Shown here piece after piece: positions 46,644-55,469 of a DNA stretch of 64,000 bases. The notes beneath the pieces are model-generated. The model had not been told where the DNA came from, did not search any database, and saw only the letters and a program-made list of their open reading frames with translations. Source of the DNA: Cladocopium goreaui (taxonomy: Eukaryota; Sar; Dinophyceae; Suessiales; Symbiodiniaceae); contig CAMXCT020000125.1 in NCBI GenBank assembly GCA_947184155.2, positions 1-64,000 on the forward strand, in the 5' to 3' direction. Every line of letters starts with the position of its first letter. Position 1 is the stretch's first letter. The position numbers and the translations under genes were made by a program.

Positions 46644-47111
46644 TCACCCCTCGGCCGTCATCGCGGCCGCCTGGCTCCTTGCTTTTGGCTTTGGTCGCGG
46701 CCGTCTCTTCGGCTCGGCTTCTGTGCACTCTTCTTGTCCCTGCTCCTTGGAGTTCTTGAGGAACTTGCCGACATTGCGCCTCTTGAGGAGGTAGTCGCCC
46801 GTCTCTTTGAGATGGGCCAAGGAAACCTCTGCCCACCGCGGATCCAAAAGGGGGCGAGTATGTGGCTCACCATCTGCAACTTGAGGAGGTCGATCTGCAT
46901 TCAACGATGAGAATGGAGGGCCAGGTTCCAGCAAGAGCTCGGAAGCGAGTGTCCACAGCTCCCTCAATCGCACGAAGCTTGGTCCAGACACATCAAAAGG
47001 ACTGCTGCTCGTGGTGTGGCCTTCTTGTGATTCCCTTACTTCTCGCATGGAATCTAAAATTCCGGCAACCCCTAGTGAGTACTGGGAAAAGTCCCGACTG
47101 ATCTCTTCCAC
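46644..47111 (-). pseudogene. Polyprotein N-terminal segment of the RT element
   Basis: A 155-residue frame with PSFVRLRELWTLASELLLEP, SSLNADRPPQVADGEPHTRP, DPRWAEVSLAHLKETGDYLL and a basic tail (EAEPKRRPRPKPKARS). It precedes the RT segment on the same strand and is followed by a frame break at about 46645. I recognise it only as the usual leader of this element type. Function unknown, possibly structural or nucleic-acid binding because of the basic tail. Confidence 0.45.
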
Positions 47112-47309
47112 TGGCTGCTAGCCTTTCTGGAGCCGCTTTGCCAAAGTCGACAAGGCCATCGCGTCTCAGAACTTGGAAACTCCGGGGCAATGCTTTGGAC
47201 CGATCTGAGCTGCTGTTCTTGGTTTTTCCATCGGGTTTTGATTGCATTGACGTGGTGGCCTCATGAGCATCTTGATCACCTTTATTATCATTATTACCGA
47301 TTACCCCCG

Positions 47310-48423
47310 TTACCCCGTTACCATCAGCAAAAACCAAATCTTGGCTGACATGAAGATTCTCGGACATCTTGCCATGCTGACATTTCTGGAGTGCTGAACG
47401 TTGACGGAAGCACACTCTGTTTGATCACTCACGGTGGTGTGAGTCTCGGCAGGTATTGAAGAAATGGTTGACTCCGGCATTGGCTTCGCCAAGTCAGTCA
47501 AATCCACAAGAAACAAACCCCTGCTGGTCAAAACTAATGGAAAACTCTTATCCAACTTGGTGGCATGCAGGACATGATTGGCTGTGTCAACAGTTGCTCC
47601 TATGGCACGCAGCAAGGTGTTTGAAAGGAGAAACGGTGTATTTCCTTGCACTACTGCGGTTTTCAGCAGGAGTCCAGGAATTGGCACAACTAATGCCTGC
47701 TGGCTCCGCAAGACACCATGGTTTCCAAATCGAAAAGTGACAACGCAAGGGCAACGTGTGACCTGTTTTCGGACCTGGGGACCCTAGGTTATTCAACAGT
47801 TCAGGGACCAGTTTACTTCCAATAACTGTTTTGGTGGCACCTAGATCAACTATACCTAAACTCCCATGTGAGGCTACTTCGGAGGAGTCACAGGCTTTCG
47901 GTTCATCATCGGCAATCCCAGGCTGACAGGCATGCACACGACTTCGCAGGCGCAAACGAACAGCTTGGTCATCATGGCTGTTCCTGGCAGGCGGTGTGAT
48001 CTGATTTGATGAAATTTCCCATTGATGCAATGATTTTCGGAATCGTATTTTTGAGTCATCTATGTTAATGGTCATGAAAACCTGTTCTACTCCTACTTCA
48101 TGCTGAATTTCATCAAGTGCGGTCTCTTGCTGCATTGGGAGGTTCAGGAATTCCATAGGAAGTGCATCTTTTACACCCACGGCTGATGGATCGACCTGAG
48201 CAAATGAGGTCGGAGCCTGTGTGGTTCCCTGGTCGATGGTCCGGAGGCATCTCGGCGGCTTGGACATTCCGCCTTCCAGTGTCCTACCTGGTTGCAGAGT
48301 CTGCACCTTGATTCCAGAATCCGTTGCCGCAAGGACTTGCGAGACGATCCATGTCCCTTGGAGAACTTGCCTTTCACACCTTTGAACGGACCTTTGGACT
48401 TCCCCTTTGCGGAAATCGGCCAA
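47310..48423 (-). pseudogene. Aspartic protease region, broken
   Basis: In the frame 48423-47587 the segment LGIVDLGATKTVIGSKLVPE (about 47799-47858) looks like the active-site loop of a retroviral-type aspartic protease, but with DLG in place of DTG or DSG. A frameshift then moves the coding sense to 47711-47310, with KTAVVQGNTPFLLSNTLLRA, IGATVDTANHVLHATKL and LVLTSRGLFLVDL. This C-terminal half is characteristic of the dinoflagellate elements I know. The protease would process the gag-pol polyprotein. With the shift and the altered loop it is probably inactive. Confidence 0.55.
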
Positions 48424-48638
48424 AAGCCGCGTGAGCGCACTTTCTCATTCAGGCGCCTGCGGGCATCCGTATATGGCGTATAGGCTGCAGAAAGATCATC
48501 ATCATTTTCCAACAACTCTGTTGCTGCAGCTTCGAAATCCATGACCAGCGTAGCATCTTCATCACCTTCTTGGACAAGCGCCTCGACCATTTGGTCGTCT
48601 TCCTCTGTGTTGTCCGCTATCATGGCGTATTGATCCAA
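48171..48638 (-). pseudogene. Gag C-terminal part with CCHC zinc knuckle
   Basis: The frame carries an acidic stretch (EEDDQMVEALVQEGDEDATL), a Gly/Lys-rich basic part (SAKGKSKGPFKGVKGKFSKG) and CRLCNQVGHWKAEC at about 48264-48307, an exact C-x2-C-x4-H-x4-C knuckle for packaging RNA. It overlaps the gag frame by a few bases in another frame, which fits either a frameshift mutation or programmed frameshifting. Confidence 0.65.
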
Positions 48639-49330
48639 ATCAGATTCTTCCAGATCCTCCGCTGTGAAGGCTGCTTGATCGTAGGTCTTCTGTTTGCCCC
48701 GCCGTTTGCCTGAGGTAATTTCCTGAATCCAGCACCGAGCATACGAATGGCTGAGCTGACCCTTTTGACAGTGAGTTCACCTTTGTCTGCAACGTCGGCA
48801 TCCACAAGAACACGTGTCTTGTCCTCAGGAGACACTACAGATCCACGCAGCGTCACATACGCTTGCAAGTCACTCAACTGAAATTTCTTGGAATTCAACT
48901 GAGTCCAAATAATGTCAGCACGTGCCAGATACGAATCTGCACTCTCATCGCTCTTTTGGGAACATCTGTGCAATGCTCGTTCAGCAAACTCATAGCGCTG
49001 CTCAAGGTCAATCTGACCCCAGTGGCCACCAAGGAGCTCAACAATGCGATGTATGGACTTTCGATCGTTGGCAATCAACTCAGATTGATGCAATTGCAAC
49101 TTCTTGAAGGCTGATCCTGTGCAGTTCAAGATTAGCCGGGTGGCTAACTCAGTGTACTTCCCAACAGGCCAAGCTTCCAGTAGCAAGGCAACCTTCTGTT
49201 GATAAACCTGGAGGTCATCTTTTCCTGGGTCCAATGACGGCACTAAGATTGCTAACTGGTTGGTGACATTTCCTGACGAACTCTCACTGGCGGATGCTTC
49301 AGTTCCGGCGGAGGTTTCAGGCATGATCAC
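48620..49330 (-). CDS. Retroelement Gag
   Basis: A 236-residue uninterrupted minus-strand frame. It reads NQLAILVPSLDPGKDDLQVY, QQKVALLLEAWPVGKYTELA, RLILNCTGSAFKKLQLHQSE, IVELLGGHWGQIDLEQRYEF, AERALHRCSQKSDESADSYL and LQAYVTLRGSVVSPEDK. This matches the common dinoflagellate retroelement gag, a mostly helical capsid-type protein. It ends in a basic tail and a shift into the zinc-knuckle frame at 48620-48638. The N-terminal residues before NQLAIL are Ser/Glu-rich. It is the best preserved part of this block. Confidence 0.7.
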   Translation of the reverse strand: MIMPETSAGTEASASESSSGNVTNQLAILVPSLDPGKDDLQVYQQKVALLLEAWPVGKYTELATRLILNCTGSAFKKLQLHQSELIANDRKSIHRIVELLGGHWGQIDLEQRYEFAERALHRCSQKSDESADSYLARADIIWTQLNSKKFQLSDLQAYVTLRGSVVSPEDKTRVLVDADVADKGELTVKRVSSAIRMLGAGFRKLPQANGGANRRPTIKQPSQRRIWKNLIWINTP

Positions 49331-49739
49331 CGACTGTCTTCTTCCACCCTGGATTCAACCGTTCTTTCGGTAGCTCCGCTACCAGTGTAAATGGGATCGG
49401 ATCCCCAAGTACACTGGCAGCTGCTCCCAAGACACCTTCATAACAGGCAAAAGCAGTCGTTTTCCTCGACCACGCAGCACAAAAGTCACAGGTAACGTCC
49501 ACAGGCAGTTTGGGTTGCAACCCAAGGCCGAAAGGCCAGAAGGTAAAGCACCCTGGCTTTCTAAAGAGCGTCCTCGCTCCACTCCAAGAGCTTAAGCACG
49601 GATGAATCCCCAGCCCTCCCACCTCTGGCACTCCTGAGCGAATGTGCTGGCACGAAGAAACTGTGTTTTTCCCTGAAGTGAAGCGAAGAATGCCTTGCAG
49701 GGTGAATATCGGACCACTGGTTGCTGCAACGAGGTGGAA

Positions 49740-49990
49740 TCACAATATACCTATATACATACATACATACCTACATATCTACATATATACATATATACAT
49801 ATTTACAAATATACATATATACAGTACACATATATACACAAATACACAAATACACATATACACATATATACATATTTACATATTTACATAGATACATAGA
49901 TACATAGATACATAGATATATAGATACATATATACATATATACATTTTTACATATATATACATATATGCACATGTGTATACATGTATATA
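49740..49990. repeat. TACATA/TATACA microsatellite
   Basis: About 250 bp of acatacatac, atatacatat and atacatagatac units, ending in catgtgtatacatgtatata directly against the 96-bp repeat at 49991. Very similar sequence starts at 59637, on the far side of block 2. Confidence 0.9.
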
Positions 49991-50086
49991 CTTACCACAT
50001 CATCTGAAAGCAACTGTTCAAAGCCCTCAGCAGCGCGATCCAAACACTCTTTTTAGCACATGGGGAATTCGGGTCAGGTGCTGGAC
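49991..50086. repeat. 96-bp direct repeat, left copy
   Basis: Identical in 94 of 96 positions to 50667-50762 (differences in gatccaaac/gatacaaac and cactctttt/cactcattt). On the minus strand each copy ends with gatgtg followed by gtaag, a possible splice donor. The two copies flank the 580-bp piece that holds the second leader and ORF. Confidence 0.9.
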
Positions 50087-50154
50087 AACGGCGGGGTTCG
50101 GCCCCTCCGGTGACATGAAATTAAATGTAAAAAGCGAGAAGGTAGGTGCGATGA

Positions 50155-50508
50155 TCACCAGTCCAAGTCGACCAATGGCGCTCTGCCATGTCGCACAAAT
50201 TCGGCATTGAGTGCCCTTTGAAGTGCTGCCGGCCGCTGAAGTTTGACCAAAGAAATGTAGACGATTGTCTGTCGGAGGGAACGAATCGACTGACGAATGG
50301 CTGGCAAGGCACCTGGCACTGGTGTGTCCTCTAGCCAATCTTCGAGCTCCATCAAGGCATTCAACGCCTGGAGATTGCGATCCGCAATGAGGACTGGATA
50401 GATGAAGTCCTGCAAGGCAACTGGCTGACGAGCAGGTAGAAGAGACATGGAGGCGATAGGGGAAGGACGGTGGGCAAGATCGTGCAGATGCTGGGCCAAG
50501 ACTTCCAT
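50155..50508 (-). CDS. ORF related to the block 2 leader ORF
   Basis: 117 residues on the minus strand, beginning with EVLAQHLHDLAHRPSPIASM and ending LVDLDW. It contains a helical, leucine-rich part (ADRNLQALNALMELEDWLED, then IRQSIRSLRQTIVYISLVKL). Its start (EVLAQHL-DLA) and the 134 bp before it match the ORF at 58886-59488, but the remainder diverges. Function unknown. The visible start is not an ATG (TTG in the frame), so the true start probably lies upstream or comes by splicing. Confidence 0.4.
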   Translation of the reverse strand: MEVLAQHLHDLAHRPSPIASMSLLPARQPVALQDFIYPVLIADRNLQALNALMELEDWLEDTPVPGALPAIRQSIRSLRQTIVYISLVKLQRPAALQRALNAEFVRHGRAPLVDLDW

Positions 50509-50532
50509 GAACGAACTTCACATGAGTTCCAA

Positions 50533-50666
50533 TGAAACCAGTGTACATCACTGACAGCAGCTGACACAAACAAGATGCAAAGTTGAACAGTTGACGAACA
50601 TCACGTGTTCTAAATTCAGACTCTGTTGTAAGGTGTTATGATTACGCTGCACTCCATGAGAAGCAA
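50533..50666. repeat. Conserved leader repeat, left copy (134 bp)
   Basis: About 90 percent identical to 59495-59636 (142 bp; most of the length difference is a small duplication, gattctcagattct, in the right copy). Both are in the same orientation and both lie immediately 5' of related ORFs. They could be the terminal direct repeats or the promoter region of an element. Confidence 0.85.
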
Positions 50667-50762
50667 CTTACCACATCATCTGAAAGCAACTGTTCAAAGC
50701 CCTCAGCAGCGCGATACAAACACTCATTTTAGCACATGGGGAATTCGGGTCAGGTGCTGGAC
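50667..50762. repeat. 96-bp direct repeat, right copy
   Basis: Partner of 49991-50086. On the minus strand it directly follows the end of the RT-RNase H frame (GTGRNRGSST), so it may be the 3' end of that coding region or its UTR. Confidence 0.9.
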
Positions 50763-53200
50763 CCCCTGTTTCGACCTGTCCCGACATCTGGAAGCAAGTC
50801 ACGGAGGAATGACACGGGATCAACATTGATCCTCAAGGATGGCGGAAAGTGGTCACATTTGCCACGTGATGGATCATCCGCTATGTTTGAATGACTTGCC
50901 ACCCGCTCGTACCAGCACACTGCCCTCACATCAAATTCCCACTGAAGGATCGCCCCAAACAACGCATTGTCAAGCGTCGAGCTGCCGGCCCCTGATACAA
51001 GACGTGCCAAGGAAGATTCAGTGTCTAGAAAATGACCACACGGTCCCAAGGTCTCACCGCCATCAGAGGCAACAACTGTGTTACACCAATTGCCGTTGCA
51101 AGAGTTTCGAGCTCGAATATCAAGCCCTTCTTCCCTAGAGGATTGAGAATTGACACTTCCTCAGGGGGACATCCTGTCAGAGAAAAAAGACAACATTGTC
51201 CCGGTCTCATCAAAGAGAACGCCACCAAGGCCCCCTGAACCCTCTTCAAAACAAGCGTCGGTGTACAAGCGATACACCCGTCCAACATCTGCAAGGATCC
51301 TTCGGGGTTCTCCGGACAGAACTGTCCCTCAGGAAGACAAGGCTATCGCGGAAGCTGTCATCAACACCCCCGCAAGTCTTCCAAAGATCTGGGACTCCGC
51401 GAACACGAGACGGCCTCTCAAGGTTCTCATCTCAGCCATAGTCAGGGCGCCCCGCCCAAGGATCTCATCAATGGTAGACACCAGCTCACGCACCCTGCTT
51501 TCCACATTGTGGACGACAGCAACACCCAAGTGAGCTTCGGCCAGGTCTATTTGCACACCCAAGATCCGGGACATAGCATTGAAGTCGCCTTCTTTCTCAT
51601 CAGACGTCCTCCACCCCAGAAGCATGAAGAGCAGTTGCTGGGCCAAATCAATGTGTTTCGCCTCGGACACTTCCACCACCAAGAATTAATCATCAAAGTA
51701 AACCGTCCAGTGCAAACCAAAGATGACAACTCCAATTCGCCAGATGGCATATGATGTTCTACACAGAACCCCATCACCACTGCCCTCGCCCCGAAGGGGA
51801 GCACCAAAGTCTGAAAAGCTTGTGGCTTCCCTTCTGATGGGAAAAAGACCCGCAATGTATGCATCTTGCAAGGAGCTCAGTGATAGGGGAAGGTTCCTGT
51901 AGGCCTTGCGCAAGTCAATGGTCTTGCAAACCAATTCATCGCCCGGCCTCACCCTCATTCGCTTCACCAGAGAGGCACATATCTGGTCAACCCCCATCGG
52001 CTGGATGGTCTCATCACACGAGTTGGTCACATTGATGAGGGACTCTGAGAAGTCATCAATCGGTCCAAACTTCATGACCTTCACCCCATCTGAACTCGAG
52101 GAAGATTGCTTAACTCCAAATCTCCTTGTCTTCTCGGGCAGCTCATCAAAGGAAAGAGGGCCCCTCATCCAGCCTTTTGAGGTCTCTTCAAGGGCGGAGT
52201 CGTAAATTTCTTGACACATTGCATCATCCCTGGAGCGTCTGACCGCATTCCATGTTGCCTCACGTGCAAGAGGTGCCATGTCTCGCACCTTTTCAGGAAG
52301 CAAGGTGGCATATAGAGGCTTGTTTGGGTATATTCCACCCGAGGGCATTGGTCCCATCAAGTCGAACCCTTTGGCCACGTCCTCCGCTATCTTGACATCT
52401 GGCGAGCCAGAGGCCTCAACCATCTCAGCGAACAGCTTCATGTTCTTGTCTTTCAAGATGAGTTTGGCATGGTCCGATGCACCTTCAAGACCGTCACACC
52501 CAAGGGACTTCAGTTCAGCCAATCTGAGTGTCCATTTCCTCATGGCTGCAGTCCTGTCTTGGGCCAACGAGTGAGCAGATGCCGTTGACATCTTGTCGAA
52601 CAAACCAAGCAAGACCTCATGCACACCAAGAAAGTAGCCAGGGTGCGACAGGCCACTGGCTCGCTTGACAAACTCCATGGGCTCCCATGGTATGCCAAAT
52701 TCCACTTGATAGCTTGGAGCTGAGTCATGTAATATCTGCCCCACTTCTCCCCCCTGTAAAATTGGGGTTTGTAGTAGTTTGGCATGGGCCGGCAAGACCA
52801 GGATTGGTGGGTTGGACTGGCAGGTGGCCGGCAAAACTAAAGGCTTATCCACAATCTTGGGGAGTGCTGCAAGTGATTCCAGCGGTCCGGTGAGTCGGAC
52901 GGTGTAGCTGTCCTCTCTCATCAGTGAGCGAAGACGTTTGCCTCGCACATGCACACACAGTGACTCCTTGGCCAAATGGTTGAGATTGGCAGAAGTGTCT
53001 TGCAGCATCTCATTGGGGAGGTCAATCGCCCCATGTTGAACGGCCGCCAGTCGAAGGCACTGTGCCCATTCACGGCAAAGGCCAGTTGGGTACTCAACTT
53101 CAAGTGATGTTGCCCACCCATTGGGTGTATGTCCCCAAGGTTCATGAGTATGATTGTCGTCGCAATCACGATGGGCGATGGAGATGTTTGAAGCACTCAT
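50750..53200 (-). pseudogene. Reverse transcriptase-RNase H, broken
   Basis: The frame 53200-51686 gives 504 residues ending at the RT active site: TRRFGVKQSSSSSDGVKVMK, GPIDDFSESLINVTNSCDET, CKTIDLRKAYRNLPLSLSSL (motif A, with its Asp) and WTVYFDD (motif C), then an in-frame TAA. The same frame continues at 51682-51329 (FLVVEVSEAKHIDLAQQLLF, RILGVQIDLAEAHLGVAVVH, MRTLRGRLVFAESQIFGRLA). A stop and frameshifts follow. RNase H pieces are VYRLYTDACFEEGSGGLGGV (about 51210-51270), EEVSILNPLGKKGLIFELET (51025-51294) and ASHSNIADDPSRGK (50750-51049). The family is the same as the intact copy at 62390-64000. Confidence 0.7.
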
Positions 53201-53869
53201 GGTTCACAAGAAGCTGCGTTCGTTTTCTTCTGCGTCCACCAAACATGCAGTGGTGAAACTGCACTTTAAAGAGTTGCAGAGAGAGGTGTCCAATTGCCGA
53301 TTGTAAATACGTGGTGTCCCACATATGTGAGCGTGCGGAATTCTCAAGAGAACAAAGAATCCCATTGGCCGTAGCAAACGCTAGCACTTCTCCACTGAGT
53401 CTGTAAAGCTGGTTTGCACTGGTCACGTGCAGGCAGGTTGGGTAGCCCAACAGCATGCTGAGTGCTGCGCAGCGGCTTAGGGCTGAATCTGCGTTTGATC
53501 TCTCTGGCCCGGGAACTAGTCCGGGCCAAGATGTATTGCGAACACTCTTGGCTGTCTCAGGATCCTCCATAAGAGCTCTTGTCCTTGATCAGTGGCTAAA
53601 TTGATGCGGATGACAGGGGCCTTCACTTGTTTCGTGACGTGAGCGTCAATGCCAGCCCCATGCTGGCACCCAAGTCTTCTGACTGCTGCGGTCAATCCCG
53701 CAGTTCCGGAGAAAACCTCGATGAACACTAAGTCAGTGAAGTTGTGGCCCTTTACCCTGTTGGAAAACTGCTGTGTGAAACTGGATGTATCAGACATTGC
53801 ATCAAAACTGCGCTTGACCCCTTGATCAAGCTGGGGTTTCACAGCGGGATCTGTGGCAGCACATGGCAA
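53166..53869 (-). pseudogene. C5-methyltransferase-like domain of block 2, broken
   Basis: Three frames make up the domain in order. 53869-53516: FTDLVFIEVFSGTAGLTAAV, RRLGCQHGAGID, AIHLGPD then stop. 53529-53344: RTSSRAREIKRRFSPKPLRS, TQHAVGLPNLPARDQCK. 53570-53166: SANQLYRLSGEVLAFATANG, ILCSLENSARSHMWDT, CMFGGRRRKRTQLLVN. This resembles the SAM-binding F-x-G start, the PC-type loop (here LGPDC), the ENV-type motif (LENSARS) and the C-terminal part of C5-DNA methylases. It sits between the gag-like protein and RT on one strand and is clearly part of the element. At least two frameshifts and one stop inactivate this copy. Confidence 0.6.
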
Positions 53870-53905
53870 GGGTTGCTGTGGGTGCCCTTGCCCTGCCGTC
53901 GGTTG

Positions 53906-54679
53906 TCAAGCCATGGTGCATTGGTACGCTGGGTGCGCACCAAAACATTTCATACAGCTGTGCATTCCCTTCTGGCATGACTGGCCTGCTGTGGCCTGAT
54001 CGCAGCCCTTGTGCATGTTGAAGTTGTAGCACATGCGACGGCCGGATTTGTCCTGCTGGTGCAATCCGATCAATTCTGTTGGCATCTTCCCCTTGGCAGA
54101 GGGTTTGCCCTTTGCACCCTTGCCTCGGCCTTTGGCCGGCTTCAGCTTGTCTTTTTTCTTGACATTGGAGGGCTTCGGAGCGGCATCATCTGCTTTGGGG
54201 GCAGCGGTCTTCGGCTGAGTGGTGCCCTTCTCAATTGGCAAAGGAACCAGATGAAACATCACGGACGGGTCACTCTGCAAGGCCGTCAGAGCCTGGCCAA
54301 GGGGAAGAGTACCATCTGCCTTTCTTTTCAAAGACAACAAACGCTCAGCCATCTTGACCCACCCTGCTCGGTCAGTGCGCAGGATTTGCTCCATGTTGGG
54401 AGGTCTGAAGCCAGGCGGAGCAGGAGATTGCATCTGATCGAGGAGGTGTCTGTGCCAACGTTCCATCTCCCTGTAAGTGCAAACTTGCATAAGATCACAT
54501 GCAAGTGCTCTCCTTGTGAAAGCCTGGTGCAACTGGAGCTCATTGCTGATCTGGCACTTGTCCTTCGGGACCACATCCTTCACTGTCAAGTTGATGTAGT
54601 CTAAAACCAGTGCCTTTCCTGGCTTTTCCCTGGCAGCTTCACTTGCACGTGTTGTGAACCTATGAGGCTCGAGGTACAT
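53906..54679 (-). pseudogene. Gag-like protein, C-terminal part with CCCH/CCHC cluster
   Basis: 257 residues: MYLEPHRFTTRASEAAREKP, GKALVLDYINLTVKDVVPKD, QAFTRRALACDLMQVCTYRE and WVKMAERLLSLKRKADGTLP, then a Lys/Ala-rich linker (KDKLKPAKGRGKGAKGKPSA). It ends in a Cys/His cluster (MCYNFNMHKGCDQ, SCQKGMHSCMKCFGAHPAYQ). The cluster should bind zinc and nucleic acid. It is separated from the upstream half (55161-54601) by a one-base shift at about 54680. Confidence 0.55.
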
Positions 54680-55161
54680 CGGGTGTCATTCTCCAACATT
54701 CGTGCAACATAATCAAAGGAAGCATGTGAACACTCAAGAGGTCCTGTAAGCTCAATGCCTTGCAATCGCACCTTCTGGTTTTCGATGCGAGTTGCCCTTT
54801 CGGCCGGTACCAGTTCGGCCTTCTTGCCAGCATCAGTTTCATGCAGTGGGGTCTTGATCTGAGAGGCACAAAGGGTTTGTGCATCAAACATCAAACGTCT
54901 GATGCTGCTCAACTGTCCTACCGTCACATTGTCAACATTGTCATCAAGCAGGGCCTTGAGGGCATCGTCTGATGGGACTGTTCCAGGTGTCGTCAATGAA
55001 AAAGCCAGCTTCGACATGTTTGCGAGCCCTTGGTCCTTCAATCGATCCAGGTGTGGCACCGAGAGCCCATGTTCGAGAGCCCTTGCAGAGAAGGCTGCTT
55101 CTGATTCCAGAATTGTCGCCATCGCAACAGTGGGCAAATCGGGTAAAACTTGGGTAAGCAA
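54601..55161 (-). pseudogene. Gag-like protein, N-terminal part
   Basis: About 160 meaningful residues: ILESEAAFSARALEHGLSVP, HLDRLKDQGLANMSKLAFSL, DDALKALLDDNVDNVTVGQL, SSIRRLMFDAQTLCASQIKT and RATRIENQKVRLQGIELTGP. The helical repeats and the position directly before the zinc-cluster half indicate one original protein of about 400 residues. The frame is lost after NDTR at about 54680. Confidence 0.5.
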
Positions 55162-55469
55162 GTTATCTTTTTCTCGGACAATTCAAGTCTCTGCAAGAAT
55201 AATTTCAAGCTCTTTCCCTTTTTTATTGACTTGATGCATGACCATGACATTTCAAATTCGACTTGGTCCGCACTCAAGGCATGAACATACACTGAATGGT
55301 GGTGACCATCACATCGATGGTGGACATGCATTTCGTGATCCGTGCCGTACACATCTGGTGGCACACACACCTGGATCCACTTGCAACAAACACATCTGTT
55401 CAGTTGCTTCACCACCCTTCCTTTTTATACCGCAAAAGTCTCATGGCCGTATTGGCCAGCTTCCGTTGA

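Larger units (their letters stand above)
42295..47111 (-). mobile_element. Decayed YR-type retroelement (RT-RNase H-methyltransferase-like-YR)
   Basis: In minus-strand order: a polyprotein N-terminal part (47111-46546), reverse transcriptase (46491-45267), RNase H-like (44916-44400), methyltransferase-like (44386-43105) and tyrosine recombinase (43041-42400). The order RT-RNase H-MTase-YR resembles DIRS-type elements, which use a tyrosine recombinase instead of a DDE integrase. Stops and frameshifts separate most segments, so the copy is dead. It is directly preceded by a gag-protease segment (47200-49630). Whether both form one element or two abutting ones cannot be settled here. Confidence 0.7.
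47200..49631 (-). mobile_element. gag-zinc knuckle-protease segment of an LTR-like retroelement
   Basis: Minus-strand order: leader (49631-49317), gag (49330-48620), zinc knuckle (48638-48171) and aspartic protease (48423-47310). The frames overlap or abut with shifts. No integrase of the DDE type and no copia-type RT were found downstream. Instead the sequence passes into the RT-YR element at about 47.1 kb, so this piece is either truncated or the front half of a chimera. Confidence 0.65.
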
